From: CAVOJY01 sp963696405
GTDB taxonomy: Bacteria; Chloroflexota; Limnocylindria; Limnocylindrales; CSP1-4
Reading direction: 5' to 3'
Assembly: GCA_963696405.1 (NCBI GenBank)
Contig: CAVOJY010000006.1
Location: 124,001 to 188,000, forward strand
DNA: 64,000 nt
In this document: positions 10,274 to 18,491 of the stretch, one piece after another
How the letters are laid out: the number at the start of each line of letters is the position of its first letter
How positions within the stretch are numbered: the stretch's first letter is position 1
Translations under genes and position numbers: made by a program
The notes under the pieces: model-generated
Seen by the model: only the letters and a program-made list of their open reading frames with translations
Told to the model about the DNA's origin: nothing
The model's database searches: none

Positions 10274-10845
10274 GGCGTCCGCCGCCACGGTATCGGTGAC
10301 GGGCTCGCCGGTCGGCGGCGCGCGGGTGGCGACTCGGGGACGGGCGAGTGACGCTTCGGGCACGAGTGGGTTGCGGACCGCGCGTGCAGCCGCGCGGCCC
10401 CATTTGCGGCCGCTTCCACGACCCCCCCGCGCGGCCCTTGCACGGCCCCACGCACCGACCCCGCACGTGGTCTCGACGGCAAGCCGTCCCCCTGCCTGCG
10501 CTCACCAGTAGGTTGAGTGGTATGCGACTCGAGTGGAGCTGCGGTCTGCCGTGCGGCCGCCGTGGCTCCCGAAAGGACGCCCCGACGAGCGTGCATGCGG
10601 CGCCGCTCCTGCGCGTCACGAAGCCGACGCCCCCGCGCGTGGTCTCGGATCTCGCGTAGCCACATCCTGTTGGTGCCCGCCGACTGGGCGATCCGGGATC
10701 CAGTCCGGCCCAACTCCGTTGGTCGGCGGCAACCAGGCCGGGTGCGCGGCGCGCGGCCCTCGGGGCTCGGCTCTCGGCCCCATTCCGCCTGCCGAGCCTC
10801 GGTCGCCTCGAGGATGGCCAAGCGGCGGATGGGGGGCCAGCCTCG
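10274..10845. other. 572-bp gap with no gene I can support
   Basis: This stretch separates the gltB start from the end of the S51 peptidase gene. Both are transcribed leftward, so it should hold the gltB promoter and leader. Several short frames are open on both strands, but none begins with a convincing ribosome site or resembles a known domain, and their reading is Arg/Ala/Pro noise typical of GC-rich DNA. A small inverted repeat CCAAC-TCC-GTTGG lies near 10710-10722. A decayed gene cannot be excluded. Confidence 0.5.
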
Positions 10846-11604
10846 CTAGATCGACCGAGTGAACTCCGATCCAGTCGGGACGTCCGTCCAGCCGGCGTCG
10901 TCGAGCAGGTGGACAGCGCGGCGGCCGAGCACCCGCCAGGAGCGGCGGTCTCCCACGAGGGCGGTCTGCTCATCAACACCGACCAGGACCTGCCCGGGCC
11001 GCCGGGACCGGATGACGAGGTCGGTGAGCCCATCCTGGAACGTGTCAAGAGCGTCCCAGTGAGGGGCGAGGACGGTGTCCCGGAACACGCCGAGGCCCGG
11101 TTGCCAGACGCCCTCGTCGGCGGGTTCCACCTCGCTGTCGGGCGCGAGCGCGGAAAGGCACGCCATCCCGGCGCTGCAGCCGAGGAAGACGAGCCCGTTC
11201 GTCATCGACCGTGTGAGCGCGGCCCAGAACGGCGTCCCCGCCAACACGGCTGCGAGGTACGCAGGGTTCCCGCCGGAGAAGAAGACCGCCGATGCACCGT
11301 CCATCCGGGCGGCCAGATCGGGCCGCGCGGCGTCCGCCCGCGTGCGCAGGGGTACGACCTCGGCCCGGATCCCGAGGCGGGCGTAGTGAGCCAGACCCTG
11401 GCGGCCCCAGCCCTCGAACACACCGTCGCCCTCCCGCGCGCTCGCGGTGGGCAGGACGAGCACGCGCCCGTCGCCGTTCGCACGCGCCAAGGCCCAGCGG
11501 TCCACCTCGGCCGCCCACGGCTCGAACTCGCCCGAGCCCAGGAAGCCCCACCAGCCGCGGGCGCCGTCCCGTCCGCGGGAGCCATCGCCGCTGCCGCGTC
11601 TCAT
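10846..11604 (-). CDS. S51-family (cyanophycinase-like) serine peptidase
   Basis: Class I glutamine-amidotransferase-like fold of peptidase family S51, which includes alpha-aspartyl dipeptidase and cyanophycinase. The nucleophile elbow is GCSAGM near residue 140. Upstream are GFLGSGEFEPW and a strand VLVLPTASAREGDGVF, and FSGGNPAYLAAVLAGT precedes the nucleophile; VGVDEQTALV follows near the end, typical of the family. The start chosen is the ATG at 11604 (MRRGSGDG), since upstream sequence in this frame is only antisense of the decarboxylase. The Gly/Arg-rich first 17 residues may be a spacer. It is the last gene of a leftward trio with the PLP decarboxylase and PIG-L deacetylase, which suggests processing of an amino-acid-derived or peptide substrate. 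The exact substrate is unknown. Confidence 0.8.
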   Translation of the reverse strand: MRRGSGDGSRGRDGARGWWGFLGSGEFEPWAAEVDRWALARANGDGRVLVLPTASAREGDGVFEGWGRQGLAHYARLGIRAEVVPLRTRADAARPDLAARMDGASAVFFSGGNPAYLAAVLAGTPFWAALTRSMTNGLVFLGCSAGMACLSALAPDSEVEPADEGVWQPGLGVFRDTVLAPHWDALDTFQDGLTDLVIRSRRPGQVLVGVDEQTALVGDRRSWRVLGRRAVHLLDDAGWTDVPTGSEFTRSI

Positions 11605-11669
11605 CGCCGTGCCCCTGCCGGTCCCGCCCGTACCTTGGCCCCCGCCGGTCCCGGAAGCCGCCAGCCGGC

Positions 11670-13183
11670 TCACGGGCCCACCCCCGCAGAGGCCGCCGGA
11701 CGCAGATCGCCGTCGAGGTGCTCCCCGATCTCGGCGGCCACGTCGAGGAGAGCGTCCAGGTCGCTGGCTTCGGTGCGGAAGTTCACGATGCAGGCGCGGA
11801 GACAGAACCGCTCCTCGAGGACCGCGTTCGAGCAGAATGCCCGGCCGTCGGCCTGGATCTCGAGCATCAGCCGCTCGTTCAGCCGGTCCAGGTACGCGTC
11901 GCGCCCCGGCCACTCGGGCAGACCGGGCGGGACGAACCGGAAGCAGCAGATGGAAAGGCCGACCGGCGCCGTCAGCTCGAACTCGGGACGCTCGGCGACC
12001 CGCTCCCCGAGATACCGGGCCAGCGCCGCGTCGTGCGAGATGCGTCGGGCGTACGCGTCGCGGCCGTGCGCAAGCAGCGATACCCACACCTTGAGGGCCC
12101 AGAACCCGCGGGAGAACTGGGGGCCCCTGCGGCCGAGGTCGAGCCCGTGCCCGGTGTAGTCCTTGTCCACGTGGACGTAGCTCGGCTCCGCGTCGAACGA
12201 ATCGCTCAGCCAGTCGAGCTTCCGAACGAGAACGCAGCCACCCGAGTGCGGCGTGTAGAGCCACTTGTGGGGGTCAAACGCGATCGAATCGGCGCGCTCG
12301 ATCCCGCGGAAGAGCGGGCGCAGGTCGGGCGCCAGCATCGCCGGACCGCCGTATGCCCCGTCGACGTGGAACCAGACCCCCTCGTCCTCGCAGACATCCG
12401 CGATCTCGTCGAGCGGGTCGATGGCGCCGCTGGAGACCGTGCCGGCCGTGCCCACCACGGCGAACGGCCGGAGCCCGGCGCGGGTGTCGCGCCTGATGGC
12501 GTCGCGGAGGGCCTCCGGGCGCATCCGCCGGGCCTCGTCGGTCGGCACGCGGCGAGTTCGTCCGTCCCGATGCCGAGCATGTCGGCCGCGCGATCCGAGA
12601 CGATGTGGGTCTCCGGGCTCAGGTAGAGGACGAGCTGCGGCCCCGCCGCGACCCCGCGAGCCTGCACGTCCCATCCGGCGCGGTGGTCGCGTGCCGTCTT
12701 GAGCCCGATGAAGTTGGCCATCGCGCCGCCCGAGGTGATCAGGCCCCCGGCTCCGTCCGGCAGGCCGAAGACGTCGGTGGCGAACCAGCGGGTCAGGGCC
12801 AGCTCGACCTCGGTGGCCGAAGGCGAGAGCTGCCACCCGCCGACGTTCATGTTGAGCCCCGCAGCGAGCAGGTCGGCGGCGGCGCCCGGCACCGTGCCCG
12901 GGCCGGTGATGTAGGCGACGAACCGGGGGTGGCCGGTGAACGCCGACTGCCGGAAGACGAGCTCCCGGAGGTAGGCGAAGAGCTCGTCGTCTGCCATGGG
13001 ATCATCCGGCACCGGGATGGCGACCGCGTCCCGGACCTCGTCGACGGTCCAGCGTCGAGCGACCGGGAGCTCCGGGAGCCGCTGGAGCAACTCGGTCCAG
13101 AGGTCGACCATGCGCCCGCCGAACTCGGCGGCGCGCTCGGGGCTCCAGGCCAGGTCCGGCTGGGCTCGGGGCGGGGCGGCCAT
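11670..13183 (-). CDS. PLP-dependent group II decarboxylase (aromatic amino acid/glutamate type), one frameshift
   Basis: Pyridoxal-phosphate decarboxylase of the DDC/GAD group. The large domain shows TGHPRFVAYITGPG, GGLITSGGAMANFIGL (phosphate-binding loop), the cofactor-ring segment HVDGAYGG and the Schiff-base lysine in FDPHKWLY. The C-terminal small domain follows to ...RPAASAGVGP. The first part (from ATG 13183, MAAPPRAQPD) and the rest are in different frames, with the change near 12545-12556 between TDELA and VPTDEARRM. Both halves align smoothly, so an indel is likely. I chose 13183 because it begins one base after the recovered PIG-L stop. The whole protein is about 505 residues, usual for the group. 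It lies in an operon with a PIG-L deacetylase and an S51 peptidase. The amino acid decarboxylated cannot be deduced. Confidence 0.88.
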
Positions 13184-13184
13184 G

Positions 13185-13998
13185 TCAACCTCCATCCAGT
13201 GCGATGCGACCACCGAGCCGGAACGTCTCCTCGCGGAATGCCTCGCGGAGGCCGTCTCGACCGAACACCGCGAGGAGCCCGGCTATCTGGCTCTCGTGGC
13301 GCTCAAGAGCTCGCATCTTAAGCTCAAGGAGATCAGGCGGCAGCGGGAAGTCGATCGAGAGATCCTCGCGCCGCGTGACCGGCGGCGTCCCCGGGCCGTA
13401 AGTCGAACTGCTCCAGGCGAGGAACCCAGTAAGAGGCCCAGTCGGGCGTGGCGGTCGCGTAGTGGAGAGTGGCGCCGGGCATCGCGAGGGCCTCGAATGC
13501 TTCCGTTGTCCAGCGGGATACCGACATGTGCCCAGCGTGTCCGGTCATGCCGTCCGGACCGAACGTCAGCACGGTGTCGGGCCGGACCTCTGCCATGATC
13601 CCGCGCACCCACGGCCCGCCCTCCTCCGGCAGGGGCGCGTCCACACCGATGTCGGGCAGGTCGAGGAAGGTGTGCTCGGTCACCCCGAGCACCGCGAGAC
13701 TGTCGAGAAGCTCTCGCTCACGAACGGCGCCGAGCGTCGCCGACGGCCAGCGTTCCTCGTCCTGCGAGCCGCCTTCGCCCCGCGTCGCCGTCACCATCAC
13801 GACCCGGGACCCCTGACGCCTCGCCCATGCCATGAGCCCTGCTGCCAGGTAGCTCTCGTCGTCGGGATGGGCCCAGACACTCAGCAGCGTCCCCGGGGCT
13901 TGAATCGGCGTCTGCACCGGTCGTCGTCCCCCATTGCCGGCTCGCACCGCGTCCCTTCGGAGTCGGGCGAGCCGCGGATCGTACTCCCGATCCGGCAC
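13185..13998 (-). CDS. PIG-L/LmbE zinc deacetylase, C-terminus recovered across a frameshift
   Basis: Zinc-dependent N-acetylglucosaminyl deacetylase-like hydrolase. The metal motif AHPDDE is near residue 43 (SVWAHPDDESYLAAG) and the second metal ligand lies in HAGHMSVSRW, with TATRGEGGSQ between them. The frame from 13998 runs into non-conserved sequence after EQFDLRP. In a shifted frame the protein continues YGPGTPPVTRREDLSIDF, then PPDLLELKMRALERHESQI, and ends at TGA 13187-13185, one base before the decarboxylase start. The shift is near 13397-13403. This recovered tail is typical of the family, so the complete length is about 270 residues. It heads the leftward operon PIG-L, PLP decarboxylase, S51 peptidase and diverges from the GH13 gene. 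It may deacetylate an amino sugar or a small N-acyl metabolite. Confidence 0.85.
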
Positions 13999-14055
13999 CC
14001 ACGCACGGCGCCGGCTGCTACGATCCAGCCCGCCGGACTATCGGACAGGAGCGGC

Positions 14056-14163
14056 GGCGGGTTGCTTGGAGGCACGTTGAGCGGAGGCGGGTTGAACAGA
14101 GGCGGATTGAACCGAGGGAGCAGGGCGCGGCCGTCACCGCGGCCGTCACCGCGGCCGTCACCG
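14056..14163 (+). repeat. Two adjacent in-frame repeat arrays, 4 x 15 bp and 3 x 12 bp
   Basis: Four consecutive imperfect 15-base units (ggcgggttgcttgga and relatives) cover 14056-14115. After a short gap, three perfect 12-base copies of cggccgtcaccg cover 14128-14163. Both units are multiples of three and read in frame with the GH13 gene, as GG-L-N-R and SPRP repeats. Each 15-base unit contains a TTG in that frame (14062, 14077, 14092, 14107); two are preceded by GGAGG. Confidence 0.8.
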
Positions 14164-14172
14164 CGTCAGGGC

Positions 14173-15954
14173 ATGGGCGCGGTCCCGTACGACGGGGGCA
14201 CGACGTTCAGGGTCTGGGCCCCCCACGCGGCCGCCGTGTTCGTCACCGGCACGTTCGACGACTGGGCGCGGCGACGTGACCCCGCTGGCCCCCGAGGGCG
14301 ACCAGGCGCCCGGCACCTGGTCGCGCGACGTCGAGGGCGTCCGTCCGGGAGCCGAGTACCGCTTCACCATCCGCACGGCGACCGGCGATCTGTCCCGCCT
14401 CGACCCATACGCCCGCCAGGTGACCAGCTCGGTCGGGAACGCGGTCGTCTACGACGCCCACGCGTTCGACTGGGGTGACGGTGAGTTCCGCATGCCGACC
14501 TGGAACGACCTCGTCATCTACGAGATGCACATCGGCACGTTCGCGGGCAGGGACGGCCGGCGCGGCGATTTCGATCGGGCCATCCGGCGGCTCCCGTACC
14601 TGGCCGACCTCGGCATCGGCGCCATCCAGCTCATGCCGCCGTTCGAGTTCGCCGGCGACGTGTCATGGGGCTACAACCCCGCCCACATGTTCGCCGTCGA
14701 GTCGACATACGGCGGGCCGGACGCGTTCAAGCGGTTCATCCGCGCCGCGCACGAGCACGGCATCGCGGTGATCGTCGACGTCGTCTACAACCACATCGGC
14801 CCGTCCGACCTCGACCTGTGGCGCTTCGACGGCTGGAGCGAGGGCGACTGGGGCGGCATCTACTTCTACAACGACGAGCGCGCGGTCACCCCGTGGGGCG
14901 CCACCCGGCCCGACTACGGCCGCGGCGAGGTCCGCGCCTTCCTGCGCGACAGCGCGATCACCTGGCTCGAGGAGTTCCGCTGCGACGGGCTGCGCTTGGA
15001 CGCGACCACCTACGTTCGAGCGTGTCGGGCGGCCTGTCCGACAACGACGACGGCGACGCGCTCCCCGACGGCTGGTCGCTGCTCGCCTGGATCAACGACG
15101 AGATCCGGGCACGCCAGCCGTGGAAGGTGATGATCGCCGAGGACCTCGGCGAGAACCCCGCCATCGTCGCGCCGACCGACAGGGGCGGAGCCGGGTTCGC
15201 CGCGCAGTGGGACACCGGGTTCGTGAAGACCGTGCGAGAGGCCTTGATCACACCCGACGATGCTGAGCGCGACGTGTCGGCGGTCGCGGCTGCGGTGGGC
15301 GGCCGAAAACGCGGCTTCTCGCGGATCGTCTACACCGAGTCGCACGACGACGTGGCCAACGGCCGCGCCCGGTTGCCGGAGGAGATCCGGCCCGGCGACG
15401 CGGCCAGCTGGTGGTCGAAGAAGCGGGCGACGCTCGGATCGGCGCTCGTCCTCACCGCGCCGGGCATCCCGATGCTGTTCCAGGGCCAGGAACTGCTCGA
15501 GGACCACTGGTTCGAGGACACCGTCCCCATGGACTGGTCGAAGGAGGGCCGCCACGCCGGCATCCTGCGCCTCCACCGGGACCTGATCCGCCTGCGGCGA
15601 AATGCGGAAGGCACCACCCACGGGCTGCGCGGGCAGCACACGAAGATCCTTCGAGTCGACAGGCGGAGGAAGGTCGTCGCCTACCATCGCTGGGCGGGGG
15701 GAGGCCCGGGTGACGACGTTGTTGTTGTTGCGAACCTCCGCAACCGGGCGCTCACGGACCACCGGCTCGGCCTGCCACGGCAGGGTCGCTGGCGGGTGCG
15801 GCTCAACACCGACTCGGCCGACTACGATGAGACGTTCGCCGGCCATCACTCGCTCGATCTCGACGCCGACGGCGGACCGCTCGACGGCCAGGGCCAGAGC
15901 GGCCTCGTCAACGTGGGGCCCTACAGCGCGGTGATCCTGTCGCAGGATCCCTGA
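14173..15954 (+). CDS. GH13 alpha-amylase/branching-type enzyme with CBM48-like N-domain, two frameshifts
   Basis: Glycoside hydrolase family 13 enzyme acting on alpha-glucans or trehalose-related oligosaccharides. The N-terminal beta domain starts at ATG 14173 (VPYDGGTTFRVWAPHAAAVFV). The barrel shows region I DVVYNHIG, region II CDGLRLDAT with the nucleophile Asp, region III MIAEDLG with the acid/base Glu and region IV YTESHDD. The WNDLVIYEMHIGTF and SWGYNPAHMFAVESTYGG segments are those of branching enzymes and maltooligosyltrehalose trehalohydrolases. Three frames are needed, with breaks near 14265-14275 and 15015-15025; all three pieces are conserved. In-frame repeats and several TTG codons just upstream mean the real start may be earlier. 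About 594 residues from 14173. It diverges from the PIG-L operon. Reaction specificity is uncertain. Confidence 0.85.
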
Positions 15955-16019
15955 GGTCCGCGAGGGGCTCGCGGGTCCGGCTGGCAAACGCCGCCGCGGC
16001 CACGTACCCTCGGTTGGGC

Positions 16020-16943
16020 ATGGGCGAGGTGATCGAGACCCGGGGGCTCACCAAGTACTACGGCAAGCGGCCGGGCATCGTCGGCCTCGACCTCGCGGTG
16101 CGCGAGGGCGAGGTGTTCGGGTTCCTGGGGCCGAACGGTGCCGGGAAGACCACCACGATCCGCCTGCTGCTCGGGTTCATCCGGCCGACGTCCGGCGGTG
16201 CCACGATCTTCGGCCACGATGCCTGGGCGGAGGCCGCCACGGCCCACGGGCTGCTCGCCCACCTCTCCGACGCCCCCGCCTACCTTGGCGAGATGACCGG
16301 GGCCGAAACCTTCGCCTTCCTGGGTCGCCTTCGGGGCGTCGCCCCTGGGGCATGGCAGCCCCTCGCCGAGCGGCTCGACCTCGACCCGTCGGTGCCGATC
16401 CGCAAGCTCTCGCGGGGCAATCGGCAGAAGGTCAGCGTCGTCCAGGTCTTCATGGGGAGCGAGCCGCTGCTCGTCATGGACGAGCCGACCACGGGACTCG
16501 ATCCCCTGATGCAGCGCGAGTTCCTGACCCTGGTGGCGGAGGCCCGCGCGGCGGGGCGCACCGTGTTCCTTTCGTCCCACAACCTCACGGAGGTCGAACG
16601 CAGCTGCGATCGGGTGGGGATCGTGCGCGAAGGGGCCCTCGTCGCGATCCGCGCCGTCCGCGACCTGCTCGGCGAACACACCCGCTCGGTCAACCTCGTC
16701 CTCGGCACCGCACCCCCCGCAGGGACCTTCGACATGCCCAACGTCCGCCTGGTCGCGACCACCGGCCAGGACGTCCACCTGGTCGTTCGCGGCGACCCGA
16801 ACCCGTTGCTCCAGCGGATCAGCGAGCTCGACGTGCGGGACATCGCGATCACGACACCGGACATCGAGGACGTCTTCCTCACGTACTACGAAGGCGTCGA
16901 CGGTGGCGGGGGAAGCGGCCCCGCCGAAGAGGCGCAGGCGTGA
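16020..16943 (+). CDS. ABC-2 type transporter ATP-binding protein
   Basis: ATPase subunit of a two-gene ABC exporter. Walker A is GPNGAGKTTT near residue 37, the signature motif reads LSRGNRQKV (Arg where Gly is common), Walker B is LLVMDEPTTGLDP and the switch is SSHNLTEVERSCDRV. A C-terminal domain of about 90 residues ends DVFLTYYEG followed by a Gly/Ser/Glu tail. I start at ATG 16020; a TTG at 16014 is possible. The stop overlaps the GTG start of the permease (GTGA). The pair resembles bacitracin- or antibiotic-type exporters, but the substrate is unknown. Confidence 0.92.
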   Translation: MGEVIETRGLTKYYGKRPGIVGLDLAVREGEVFGFLGPNGAGKTTTIRLLLGFIRPTSGGATIFGHDAWAEAATAHGLLAHLSDAPAYLGEMTGAETFAFLGRLRGVAPGAWQPLAERLDLDPSVPIRKLSRGNRQKVSVVQVFMGSEPLLVMDEPTTGLDPLMQREFLTLVAEARAAGRTVFLSSHNLTEVERSCDRVGIVREGALVAIRAVRDLLGEHTRSVNLVLGTAPPAGTFDMPNVRLVATTGQDVHLVVRGDPNPLLQRISELDVRDIAITTPDIEDVFLTYYEGVDGGGGSGPAEEAQA

Positions 16944-17740
16944 TCGGGACCGTCCTCCGCCTGGAGCTGCGCCGAAGCAGGAGCCTGACGATCTGGCTGG
17001 CGTTGACGGCGTTCCTCTACAGCGCGGTGATCGCCGGCCTCTACCCGGTCCTCGTCGAGAGCATGTCGTTCATCGAGGACTTCCTGAAGACCTTCCCCGA
17101 GGGTCTCCTCGCGGGGTTCGGGGTGGACGCGAGCTTCAGCGATCCCGGCGTCTACTACACCTCCAACGTCGGGATCGCCCTCTGGCCGATCGTCGCGGCC
17201 ATCGCCGCCGTCGCCATCGGCACGCGCGTTGCGGCCGACACCGAGCGCGGCTGGATCGAGTTGCCGCTGGCGGGCCGGCTGCCGCGAACGGCCTACCTCG
17301 GCGCCGCGATCGCGGTGGAGATGATCGTCCTCGCGGTGCTGGCGGCCGCCACGGCGGCAGGCATCATCGTGGGGGGCGAGCTGGTCGGCGCCGGCTTCGA
17401 CGCCAGTCGGTTCGCCCTTGCCGGGGTCGCCGCCTGGATCTGGGCCCTCCCGATCGCGGCGATCGCGACGCTGCTCGCCGTCTGCACGTTGAGTCGCAGC
17501 CGATCGGCGGGCGTCGTCGCCGGGATCCTGGTCCTCATGTACCTGCTGCGGGTGGTTGCCGAGATCGAGCCGAACCTGGGCTGGCTCGCCTCGCTCAGCG
17601 CGTTCGACTACCTCTATCCGACCCCGATCATCGACGACGGAGTGTTCCGGCCCGCCGACCTGCTCATCCTCGGTGGCATCGCCGTCGCGGCCTGGGGCGG
17701 ATCCCTCTGGGTGTTCCGCAGACGCGACCTGGTGGCCTGA
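16940..17740 (+). CDS. ABC-2 permease-like membrane protein
   Basis: Partner of the preceding ATPase, starting at GTG 16940 inside its stop codon. The 266-residue protein has about six hydrophobic segments: IWLALTAFLYSAVIAGLYPVL, VGIALWPIVAAIAAVAIG, AIAVEMIVLAVLAAATAAGII, FALAGVAAWIWALPIAAIATL, SAGVVAGILVLMYLLRVVAEI and LLILGGIAVAAWGGSLWVF. The TERGWIELPLAGRLPRTAYL loop after the second helix is the cytoplasmic coupling segment found in ABC-2 permeases of the bacitracin/YfiM type. The large loop between the first two helices is FLKTFPEGLLAGFG. The final codons overlap the first unit of a short tandem repeat. Confidence 0.88.
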   Translation: MIGTVLRLELRRSRSLTIWLALTAFLYSAVIAGLYPVLVESMSFIEDFLKTFPEGLLAGFGVDASFSDPGVYYTSNVGIALWPIVAAIAAVAIGTRVAADTERGWIELPLAGRLPRTAYLGAAIAVEMIVLAVLAAATAAGIIVGGELVGAGFDASRFALAGVAAWIWALPIAAIATLLAVCTLSRSRSAGVVAGILVLMYLLRVVAEIEPNLGWLASLSAFDYLYPTPIIDDGVFRPADLLILGGIAVAAWGGSLWVFRRRDLVA

Positions 17741-17771
17741 CGGCGGTGGCCTGATGGGACTGGCGGCCTGA
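17731..17771 (+). repeat. Three short repeats copying the permease stop-codon region
   Basis: The ten bases ggtggcctga, which include the permease TGA stop at 17738-17740, recur at 17745-17754 and, with one change (ggcggcctga), at 17762-17771. Periods are 14 and 17. A similar duplication of a stop-codon segment occurs at 24145-24187. Confidence 0.7.
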
Positions 17772-17969
17772 CGGGATCAGACGCGCGGACGTGACGTCTG
17801 GCCGACTGCTGACCGGGGCGACTGGCCCTGTCGGACCGGACCGGCCGTCTGTCATGCTCTCAGCGCCGAGAGGATGAGCACCGCGACGTATGCGCGGTGC
17901 TCCTTGCATTGGCGTGAACGCGGGAGACCTCGCCCCGAGCTCGCGAGGATCCCTGGAGGGCCGGCGTCG

Positions 17970-18491
17970 GTGATCGAACAGCGCACGTACGACTTCCGCA
18001 GGGGGCACTACCAGGGTGAGGAAGGTCGCCTCATCCCGCTCCTGCAGGAGGCCCAGGAACGCGACGGGTACCTGTGCCGCGAGCGACTCCAGGAGATCCA
18101 CGAGCAGTCGGGCGTCCCGCTCGCGCAGATCTATGGCGTGGCGACGTTCTACGCGCAGTTCCGGTTCACTCCGGTCGGCAAGAACATGGTCAAGGTCTGC
18201 CACGGCACGGCCTGCCACGTGTCGGGGGCCAAGGAGATCACCGAGGCCGTCGAGGACACGCTGGGCATCGCGACCGGCGAGACCACCGAGGATCTCCTCT
18301 TCTCCGTCGAGATGGTGTCGTGCCTGGGATGCTGCTCGCTGGCGCCGGTGGTCATGGTGAACGACACGACGCACGGCAACCTGACCGACCGTGACGTTCG
18401 GAAGCTCCTGAAAGCTCAACGGGCGGCCGACGCGGGCGCCGGCCACGGAGGATCAGCCGCGGCGAAGTCCAACGGCGAGGAGGCCTCGTGA
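17970..18491 (+). CDS. NuoE/HoxE-like thioredoxin-fold [2Fe-2S] subunit
   Basis: Small subunit of a soluble NADH-oxidising module (NuoE, HoxE or HndA type). It holds a [2Fe-2S] cluster with the four Cys in KVCHGTACHVSG and SCLGCCSLAPVV. Helical N-terminal sequence (LIPLLQEAQERDGYL, IYGVATFYAQF) is typical. I choose the GTG at 17970, preceded by CTGGAGGG at good distance, because it fits the usual start of the family; an ATG at 17874 would add 32 unusual residues. It has 173 residues. The stop overlaps the GTG start of the NuoF-like gene (GTGA). It should transfer or modulate electrons between the flavin subunit and partners in the three-subunit complex encoded here. Confidence 0.93.
   Translation: MIEQRTYDFRRGHYQGEEGRLIPLLQEAQERDGYLCRERLQEIHEQSGVPLAQIYGVATFYAQFRFTPVGKNMVKVCHGTACHVSGAKEITEAVEDTLGIATGETTEDLLFSVEMVSCLGCCSLAPVVMVNDTTHGNLTDRDVRKLLKAQRAADAGAGHGGSAAAKSNGEEAS

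Noticed and set aside
10364..10845. Small genes in the gap upstream of gltB
   Set aside because: Several open frames exist on both strands but none has a good ribosome site, codon pattern or recognisable protein.
14056..14163. Repeat arrays as a possible CRISPR
   Set aside because: Units are 12-15 bp, contiguous without spacers and in frame with a gene; no cas gene is present.
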